A stretch of DNA of 21,000 nt from JAAYBG01 sp964411675 (GTDB lineage Bacteria > Bacillota_I > Bacilli_A > ML615J-28 > CAG-698). Positions within the stretch are counted from its first letter, which is position 1; each line of letters opens with the position of its first letter. Shown here piece after piece: positions 16,205 through 21,000 of this stretch. The stretch spans positions 1 to 21,000 of the forward strand of contig CAYPLR010000028.1 of assembly GCA_964411675.1 (NCBI GenBank), given 5' to 3'. The notes under the pieces are model-generated. The model was given only the letters and a program-made list of their open reading frames with translations. It made no database searches and was not told the DNA's origin. Position numbers and translations under genes: made by a program.

Positions 16205-16819
16205 TTATCGTGTCATTTGATTTTTTATAATAAATATTCCTTTAATAACAAGAATTACTAATGTAAGAGCTCCTGCATATGGCTGCAAACTCATCATAAA
16301 TAATAGTGTTCCTCCGATACTTAATGACAAGGAAACAATTAGTTTGATTTTATTAGTTTTTACGTTCGTACTGTTTTGAGTACAAATAATTACAAGTCCC
16401 ACTATTATGGTAGTTACTATTAAAACATAATATGGAATTAATATATATAGATAGCTCTCTTCTAGGTTAATTAAAGACACTTCATAAATTACATTATTAT
16501 TAGTGTAGCCAAACAATGGAGCAAAGAAAAAGAGTATTGGTAATAAATCCAACAAACCAAAAAGTAAATTCAAAAATTGCATTTTTTTACTATTATTATC
16601 ATCTTTTGCTAATAAGATGAGTTCATCATTTGAAAGCAAATTATCTAGACTAACATTATAAAAAATTGCAACTTGTTTTAAAGTGTCGATACTTGGATAT
16701 CCTTTCCCTGATTCCCATTTAGAAATCGCGGTTCTAGATACAAAAAGATATTTAGCTAGTGCTTCTTGGGTAATTCCCTTACTTCTTCTTAATTCTTGAA
16801 GTTTTTCTTCAAATTTCAT
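16205..16819 (-). CDS. XRE-family regulator with four membrane segments
   Basis: The 204-residue protein joins an N-terminal Cro/CI helix-turn-helix (about 5-60, with TQEALAKYLFVSRTAISKWESG) to four predicted membrane helices (about 82-104, 123-146, 158-177 and 181-198). Such membrane-linked XRE proteins are frequent in Firmicutes and are thought to sense membrane state or act on a neighbouring membrane gene. The PAP2 gene downstream would fit as partner. The ribosome binding site is weak (AAAGAAG, 8 nt before ATG). A GACAC/GTGTC hairpin spans the stop codon. Confidence 0.88.
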   Translation of the reverse strand: MKFEEKLQELRRSKGITQEALAKYLFVSRTAISKWESGKGYPSIDTLKQVAIFYNVSLDNLLSNDELILLAKDDNNSKKMQFLNLLFGLLDLLPILFFFAPLFGYTNNNVIYEVSLINLEESYLYILIPYYVLIVTTIIVGLVIICTQNSTNVKTNKIKLIVSLSLSIGGTLLFMMSLQPYAGALTLVILVIKGIFIIKNQMTR

Positions 16820-17182
16820 ATTATTCTTCTTTCTATTTCTATAATTGGAACTATCTTTGTTTCAAAAATGAATGGATAAATTACTTCAATTGGTCTTTTA
16901 ATAATTATTTTTACCTCACAATCGTAAGTAAACTACGTTTACTAAGGGATTATGAAGATATTGTATCATAAGGGGGAGCTAATTTCATTTTACTATATAC
17001 AGTTAATATTTAATTAATCTCTAATATAAAATTTTTAACACATTTATTATATCATACTAATAATTATGATTGAAGTAAAAAGTAAATCGTTAAATAATAT
17101 ATCACTTTTATAACAATCTTTTTTATATCAATCATATTCAGATCAAAAGATTGAAAAAATAACTTATTTTATCCTATAAAAC
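16820..17182. other. regulatory interval upstream of the membrane XRE gene
   Basis: About 360 bp without a gene. On the minus strand there are two extended -10 elements: TATGATACAAT (16960-16970) and TATGATATAAT (17046-17056). Between the first and the gene is the perfect palindrome AGTAAAC-tac-GTTTACT (16927-16943), a possible operator. A 9-bp inverted repeat CAATCTTTT/AAAAGATTG spans 17114-17153. Confidence 0.5.
16927..16943. promoter_or_regulatory. palindrome, possible operator of the XRE-PAP2 unit
   Basis: AGTAAAC-tac-GTTTACT is a perfect 7-bp inverted repeat with a 3-nt centre, 17 bp downstream of the TATGATACAAT -10 on the minus strand. This is a position that suits an autorepressor. 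Binding by the XRE protein is inferred only. Confidence 0.4.
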
Positions 17183-17202
17183 AAAAAAGCCTTAATAAAG
17201 GC
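17183..17202 (-). terminator. intrinsic terminator downstream of the repeat relic
   Basis: GCCTT-TATT-AAGGC followed by T6 on the minus strand. No intact gene lies upstream of it within 690 bp, so it probably belonged to a lost or decayed unit. Confidence 0.7.
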
Positions 17203-17356
17203 AACAATATTATTGTTTATCCTTGTATTAAAGCTTACGTTCAATTATGGCTTTGATTACCTATTTTGATACAATTACGCATCTCTAGCAAAAATCACAC
17301 ACCCTTAGGTAGTTTTACACCCCATTATTTTAATATGTGTTGGGCTAATCCATTTT

Positions 17357-17410
17357 ATACAATTCGTACACCTATGTAATTTTTTTGTACCACTAGCCGA
17401 AAAGTTCGTA
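17357..17410 (-). repeat. TACGAA direct-repeat array, copy 2 (possible IS-end relic)
   Basis: On the minus strand three motifs (TACGAA, TACAAA, TACGAA) occur at exact 21-bp steps (plus-strand positions 17405, 17384 and 17363). The first and last units match copy 1 over 11 and 12 bp. It has the same orientation as copy 1, which lies 2.09 kb away. Confidence 0.55.
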
Positions 17411-17617
17411 CCCATAATCAATTTTCTTATAACACTATAATAATACTCTGATCGCTTATTGCTGAAATTAAACTTGTGTTTTTTGGTAAATTTAATATTG
17501 ACTTTTAACAAGTCTAGTAAACGTTCATTTTTAACTCTACTAGATTAGTATGCAATTTAATGTATTTGGATGATCCAAAACATGTTTAAAAATTAATTGT
17601 TGCTATTATGTAATGTT

Positions 17618-17712
17618 TTTTACACTCTAACTTAATGTAAAAGCTGTCTCTCTTATGTATAAGAGAAAGACATAGACCTGTGTCAATTTTTTTATTGTGT
17701 CTTGCGATCTTT
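17618..17712. repeat. cluster of hairpins with TGTGTC repeats
   Basis: TTTTACA/TGTAAAA (17618-17642) is followed by a longer hairpin built on TGTCT-CTCTTAT and ATAAGAG-AGACA (17645-17672). A GACATA/TGTGTC stem and T7 come next, then a second TTGTGTC. It may be the end of a mobile element or a structured RNA with a plus-strand terminator. No promoter is convincing. Confidence 0.35.
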
Positions 17713-17894
17713 GATAATTTGAATTATTAACTTGATGTGCTGAATTATTTGGATTGTTTTGATTTTCGTAATGATCAATCGTTATTGATTGTATGTATTC
17801 CCGATAACTCCACTACTCTTACTCATTGTGTTAACAATTATACTAATGATAACAATAATAAAACATATTTAAACAAGACAAAACACCAATTCTA

Positions 17895-18467
17895 TTACTT
17901 CTTTAAACTATAAACACTCGTTTCTTTTCCATCATCATAAAATAATGTTGTATTTGATAGTTTAGAAAAATTTATTACCTGAACATAATCTCCCGCTGAC
18001 CCTGCAAAATTTAAACCCATAACAATATAAATACCCATAAATAAATATTGGGGAACAACAAACAATGCTAACAAAAGAATTACACCCCATATAATAACTG
18101 GAGCTAAAGCTATTATAATAAAACTTGTTTTATTAAAGTACACATTACTTCCTGTAGTTAAAAACGGAAATCTGAAATTGTAAATGGGTTTTTCTTTAGA
18201 TATAAATTGTATAAAGACCCCATGTGTTAACTCATGAACTATCATGTATAAGAAAACTAGAACTACAGTTATAACTATATTTTCAAAAGCATTAAATTTG
18301 TTTTTTATCGGAAACTCAAATATTATTGCAAAACTAACAACCATTAAAGCAATCAGAACAAATATGATTTGTATTAATAAATTGATTTTATTATCTTTCT
18401 TTAGATCTATTTTATGACTAAGTTCATAATTTGTGGGTAATTTAATTGTGTTATTAACATTATTCAT
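17895..18467 (-). CDS. DUF3267-like membrane zinc metalloprotease
   Basis: The 190-residue membrane protein has about four helices and a zinc-protease motif HELTH (78-82) inside a membrane segment. A second polar motif, GSAGDYVQ, places D160 as a candidate third ligand. This layout fits the DUF3267 family of putative intramembrane metalloproteases. The ATG overlaps the 3' end of the CPBP protease gene by 8 bp and AGGAG precedes it, so the two are translationally coupled. The pairing of two different membrane proteases under one TetR suggests a joint task, such as cleaving or protecting a membrane peptide. The substrate is unknown. Confidence 0.85.
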   Translation of the reverse strand: MNNVNNTIKLPTNYELSHKIDLKKDNKINLLIQIIFVLIALMVVSFAIIFEFPIKNKFNAFENIVITVVLVFLYMIVHELTHGVFIQFISKEKPIYNFRFPFLTTGSNVYFNKTSFIIIALAPVIIWGVILLLALFVVPQYLFMGIYIVMGLNFAGSAGDYVQVINFSKLSNTTLFYDDGKETSVYSLKK

Positions 18468-19227
18468 ATCCTTTATTCTCCTCTATTAATATGTTTTTAT
18501 TACTTTCCTTATTATTAGAAATTATATCTCGCTTAATAATTCTAAATAAGTATAAACAAGAAGGTATAGTTATTAATAATATAAGTAATAAAATATATAC
18601 ATCAAAAATCTGATTGTTTACAGTTATACTTCCTGTTATATTAAATACTATATGAAATAAAATACCTGGGTATATCTTCTTTGTAGAAACGACTAACATC
18701 GAAAGCATAATTCCTATTACAGTGGCAACTATTATTTGAGCAATTAACTCGTTGTAACCATATCCTCTAGATAAGTTAACAAGATGCCCTGCACCAAAAG
18801 TTACACCTGATATGATAATAGCTTTTATAACATTTGATCTTTCTTGGATAGCCTTAAGCAAAAAACCTCTAAAGACTATCTCTTCAATAAAACCAACACC
18901 AATCATTAAACCGATAATTGTTAAAAAAAATTCTTCACTCATAGAATTATCTATACCCTTAATAAGCTGGATTAAACTAATAATAATCAGCGGAGTATAA
19001 ATTAAAATTGATCTATTTTTTGATATATTTTTAGATTCAAATACTAGTTTAGTTCTTGATATTAAAATATATATAGCGAGTGAAACTGCAAATAATAATA
19101 CACATACAGCGGTTAAATAATTTAATTTATACACCTCAGAAAGAAAATCACCAATGTTTACCGTAACCACATACAACACAATCCAAAAAACTGCAAATAT
19201 AACTCTATTTTTAAACATTTTTTTCAT
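18460..19227 (-). CDS. CPBP-family intramembrane metalloprotease
   Basis: This is a membrane-embedded glutamic/zinc-type protease of the CPBP (CAAX protease/bacteriocin-processing) family. The 255-residue protein has about seven to eight helices and all three family motifs: EEIVFR (E115, E116, R120), FGAGH (F144, H148) and HIVFN (H192, N196). In bacteria such proteins give self-immunity to bacteriocins or process peptides. AGGGG inside the tetR 3' end lies 10 nt before the ATG, which is only 2 bp after the tetR stop. The charged tail (about 230-255) is cytosolic. It lies in the operon tetR-CPBP-DUF3267. Confidence 0.92.
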   Translation of the reverse strand: MKKMFKNRVIFAVFWIVLYVVTVNIGDFLSEVYKLNYLTAVCVLLFAVSLAIYILISRTKLVFESKNISKNRSILIYTPLIIISLIQLIKGIDNSMSEEFFLTIIGLMIGVGFIEEIVFRGFLLKAIQERSNVIKAIIISGVTFGAGHLVNLSRGYGYNELIAQIIVATVIGIMLSMLVVSTKKIYPGILFHIVFNITGSITVNNQIFDVYILLLILLITIPSCLYLFRIIKRDIISNNKESNKNILIEENKGYE

Positions 19228-19229
19228 TT

Positions 19230-19805
19230 CTATTTATCCCCTTTTGACTTAATTTGTAATTTAAAACCAGTAAAGACATCCATTAATATTACCTCAATTT
19301 GTTCTTCCTCAAAATCACAATCATTTGTGGCCATTAATGAACCAATTCCATGAGTTACTAGCCAGACATTTAAAAACAATGTCTGAGATTCTTTAAAACT
19401 TAAACCAGTCATACTTGATATAATACCAATAATCTCATTGCTAGATTCATCTCTAACCATTTGTAGTATATTTCTCCCTTTAAACTCATCTGACATAAAT
19501 AAAAACTTAAACAGATTGGGTTCATGTTTTGCGAAATTAATATATGCTAATCCCATACCTAAAAAAGGAATTCGATGATTCTTCATACCCTCTTCCATAT
19601 ATTTATCAAATACCTCTTCAACATAGTGATATAATTCCTTTTTTAAGTTTTCCATTTGTTCAAAGGTTCGAAAAATTGGTTGCACAGAACACTTTAAATC
19701 ACGTGCTAAATCACGTGCATTGACCTTTGCAATTCCTTGTTTCCTTAATAATTTAAATGCTGAATTAATTATTGATTCTTTACTAACTTTTATTCTTGGT
19801 GGCAC
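19230..19805 (-). CDS. TetR-family transcriptional repressor
   Basis: The 191-residue repressor has an N-terminal helix-turn-helix (about 5-52, with INSAFKLLRKQGIAKVNARDLARDL) and a helical ligand-binding domain. GTG at 19805 gives the family-like start (M)PPRIKVSKESI, with AAAGGAAAGAGATGAT upstream. A GTG at 19847 would place the operator inside the gene and is less likely. A 20-bp palindrome between promoter and start is the probable autoregulatory operator. It is the first gene of an operon with two membrane proteases and stands divergent to a membrane protein gene. Confidence 0.9.
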   Translation of the reverse strand: MPPRIKVSKESIINSAFKLLRKQGIAKVNARDLARDLKCSVQPIFRTFEQMENLKKELYHYVEEVFDKYMEEGMKNHRIPFLGMGLAYINFAKHEPNLFKFLFMSDEFKGRNILQMVRDESSNEIIGIISSMTGLSFKESQTLFLNVWLVTHGIGSLMATNDCDFEEEQIEVILMDVFTGFKLQIKSKGDK

Positions 19806-19823
19806 AATATCATCTCTTTCCTT

Positions 19824-19843
19824 TACGTAACATATGTTATGTA
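19824..19843. promoter_or_regulatory. TetR operator palindrome
   Basis: TACGTAACAT-ATGTTATGTA is a 20-bp inverted repeat with one mismatched pair and a perfect 12-bp core (TAACATATGTTA). It lies just downstream of the tetR start point. The half-site GTTACGTA recurs at 19962-19969 beside the start point of the divergent gene. Confidence 0.75.
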
Positions 19844-19856
19844 TCACACGTTATCT

Positions 19857-19885
19857 ATTGTAAATTGTTTCCAATCATTTGTCAA
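19857..19885 (-). promoter_or_regulatory. promoter of tetR-CPBP-DUF3267 operon
   Basis: TTGACA, a 17-nt spacer and TACAAT on the minus strand form a near-consensus vegetative promoter. The operator follows 13 bp after the -10. Confidence 0.85.
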
Positions 19886-19923
19886 CAAAATTGTATAAAA
19901 TTGTTTCTAGAGGCCTTTATTTA

Positions 19924-19952
19924 TTGACAAATATTTATAAAAATTTTATACT
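19924..19952 (+). promoter_or_regulatory. promoter of the divergent membrane protein gene
   Basis: TTGACA, a 17-nt spacer and TATACT on the plus strand form a near-consensus promoter. The TetR half-site GTTACGTA begins about 10 bp after the -10, within GTTA-N9-TAAC (19962-19978). Confidence 0.85.
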
Positions 19953-20012
19953 ATATGCATTGTTACGTATCGAATAACTAATCCTCATATTCATTATAGA
20001 AAGGTGTATTTT

Positions 20013-20723
20013 ATGAAAAAAAACAAATTTGCTTATATGATTGTATTCATATTAATGACAACATCTGCTATCCTAACCATAATTGATATAATTATTGGAA
20101 TGAGCATACCGATAGGAAAGATACCAATTAGCTCTTTAGAATATTTAGAACTATTTAAATCAAATCCGTTTCTAGGCCTATATCTTCTTGATTTCTTGAA
20201 CTTATTAAATACAATCATTATTTGTGCATATATTGTTATTTTGTTGATTTTTATCCTAAATAATCATAAAAATCTTCGCTATTTAGCTCTCCTTCTTGTT
20301 ATAATTGGTACAATCTTATTTATAATCAATAATGGATCAATTCATATGTATAATTTAAGCAGTTTGTATTACTCTACAAATGACAGTACTGTAATGGCAA
20401 ATACATTAACTAAAGCACAAGAACTACTTGATAGTAGTGCTCATGGAAGCTTAAAAAATTTCTTAGGTTCATTTTTACTATCTTCATCAAATTTACTTAT
20501 TGTATATATGATTTGCAAGAAAATTAAAGTAAGAAATGCAATTACAAAAATAGGCTATATTGGCTATGGGCTAATATTAATATATGTTGTATTAATAACA
20601 TTTATATTTGATTTGAATTCATTTATGATGTTATTAGCCGCCTTCGGTGGTATTCTTGTCTTAGTATGGCAGTTATATACATCAATAAAGTTTTTAAAAT
20701 TATATTGCTTAAGACAAAGTTGA
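20013..20723 (+). CDS. six-helix membrane protein, DUF4386-like
   Basis: The 236-residue membrane protein has about six hydrophobic helices. A polar loop between helices three and four (SLYYSTNDSTVMANTLTKAQ) contains no catalytic motif. Helix spacing and the loop resemble DUF4386 proteins, whose function is unknown; the match is from memory and is weak. ATG at 20013 is chosen because AGAAAGGTG precedes it by 7 nt; an in-frame GTG at 20004 lies inside that ribosome binding site. It ends TGA TAA. It is the only plus-strand gene in the window and is probably co-regulated by the divergent TetR. Confidence 0.85.
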   Translation: MKKNKFAYMIVFILMTTSAILTIIDIIIGMSIPIGKIPISSLEYLELFKSNPFLGLYLLDFLNLLNTIIICAYIVILLIFILNNHKNLRYLALLLVIIGTILFIINNGSIHMYNLSSLYYSTNDSTVMANTLTKAQELLDSSAHGSLKNFLGSFLLSSSNLLIVYMICKKIKVRNAITKIGYIGYGLILIYVVLITFIFDLNSFMMLLAAFGGILVLVWQLYTSIKFLKLYCLRQS

Positions 20724-20870
20724 TAAATAAATATCATAGAGTGACTCTAATAGAATTTTTTAATGTTTATCACTATATAATGATTATATTACCCTATCTC
20801 GGAAATGCATTTTTATGTATTTCTCTTTTTTTAATGAAGGATTTCGTGTTTTTGTTGAAGCATAAATAGA

Positions 20871-20913
20871 AAAAAAGCCTAGTCAACGTGTACTGATAAC
20901 CATTAACTAGGCT
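20871..20913 (-). terminator. intrinsic terminator at the right edge
   Basis: An 8-bp perfect stem AGCCTAGT/ACTAGGCT with a 22-nt loop is followed by a run of T on the minus strand. It shows that a transcript enters from the right. On the plus strand there is no T-run, so it is not a good terminator for the convergent gene. Confidence 0.8.
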
Positions 20914-20966
20914 CTAATATTTCGTGCAGATAGGAGTTTTTTCCTTTCTGCGTATAAAAAAGTATG
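20871..20966 (-). ncRNA. candidate small RNA of about 95 nt
   Basis: Reading the minus strand, an extended -10 TATGATACAAT (20972-20982) is followed by a hairpin GCAGA-a-AGGA/TCCT-a-TCTGC (20926-20951). A long-stem terminator (20871-20913) with T6 comes next. No ORF lies between. The sequence does not match any riboswitch class I can recall. It may instead be the 3' part of a transcript from beyond the window edge. Confidence 0.4.
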
Positions 20967-20983
20967 AAAGCATTGTATCATAC
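20962..20983 (-). promoter_or_regulatory. extended -10 promoter inside an inverted repeat
   Basis: TATGATACAAT on the minus strand lies between the arms GTATGA and TCATAC (10-nt separation), so the -10 and start point fall within a 22-bp inverted repeat. This suggests repressor control of the candidate small RNA. No good -35 is visible. Confidence 0.45.
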
Positions 20984-21000
20984 CTATTCATTCAATTATG

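Larger units (their letters stand above)
17203..17894. other. 690-bp decayed or noncoding interval
   Basis: No credible gene is seen. It contains TACGAA array copy 2 (17357-17410) and a palindrome TTTGGAT-g-ATCCAAA (17565-17579). A folded stretch (17618-17712) and an imperfect 24-bp inverted repeat (17830-17853) follow. The composition is very AT-rich. No clear terminator for the gene ending at 17895 was found. Confidence 0.5.

Noticed and set aside
15267..17410. CRISPR array
   Set aside because: The repeated units are about 6-12 bp at 20-21-bp steps with only three copies, far too short for CRISPR repeats and spacers, and no cas gene is present.
17305..17511. 68-residue minus-strand ORF with a CTNC motif
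   Set aside because: It starts at TTG without a ribosome binding site and its frame runs through the TACGAA array. It looks like chance or remnant coding.
17644..17672. Similarity to the Tn5 end (CTGTCTCTTATAC-like)
   Set aside because: The resemblance is a short stretch explained by the local hairpin. There is no second end, no target duplication and no transposase.
20666..20869. 67-residue plus-strand ORF after the membrane protein gene
   Set aside because: It begins inside the upstream gene in another frame, has no ribosome binding site at any internal ATG, and runs into the terminator stem region.
1..21000. Mycoplasma genetic code (TGA as Trp)
   Set aside because: Trp positions in long genes such as lon and smpB use TGG, and no core gene is interrupted by TGA.

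Overview
The window is AT-rich bacterial DNA from a low-GC Gram-positive organism, probably Bacillota and possibly an Erysipelotrichia- or Acholeplasma-like lineage. The evidence is the secG-rnr-smpB-ssrA and tig-clpX-lon gene order, AGGAGG/GAGGTG ribosome binding sites, TATAAT promoters, SecG, an M3 oligoendopeptidase and XRE regulators. Trp is encoded by TGG and no long core gene is broken by TGA, so the code is the standard one, not the mycoplasma code. The species cannot be read from the sequence.

The left two thirds (1-14200, all on the minus strand) is a conserved core block centred on protein quality control. In transcription order it starts with tRNA-Arg(CCU), an SGNH/GDSL hydrolase, an M3 oligoendopeptidase and a coupled helical protein of unknown function. 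The operon tig, clpX, a degenerate trigger-factor-like protein, lon follows and ends in a strong terminator. Next come a small membrane protein, then secG, rnr, smpB, a zinc-ribbon membrane protein and tmRNA (ssrA). Functionally these form a chain. tmRNA and SmpB rescue stalled ribosomes and add a short tag ending LLLAA. RNase R removes the defective mRNA. ClpX (with a ClpP encoded elsewhere) and Lon degrade tagged or misfolded protein. Trigger factor folds nascent chains, and SecG serves the translocon.

The right third (14200-21000) is accessory, more AT-rich and looser. It holds an XRE regulator, a PAP2-type membrane protein, and an XRE regulator with four membrane segments. Two similar arrays of TACGAA repeats, 2.1 kb apart in direct orientation, look like relics of mobile-element ends. 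A TetR-controlled divergent locus follows. TetR, a CPBP-type intramembrane protease and a DUF3267-like HELTH metalloprotease lie on the minus strand, and a six-helix DUF4386-like membrane protein lies on the plus strand. The divergent region has two TTGACA-N17 promoters and a 20-bp palindromic operator. The right edge carries a candidate 95-nt small RNA with its own extended -10 promoter and terminator.

The most unusual items are the trigger-factor paralogue lacking the ribosome-docking signature between clpX and lon, the zinc-ribbon membrane protein wedged between smpB and ssrA, the TACGAA arrays, and the edge RNA. No complete novel defence or CRISPR system is visible.
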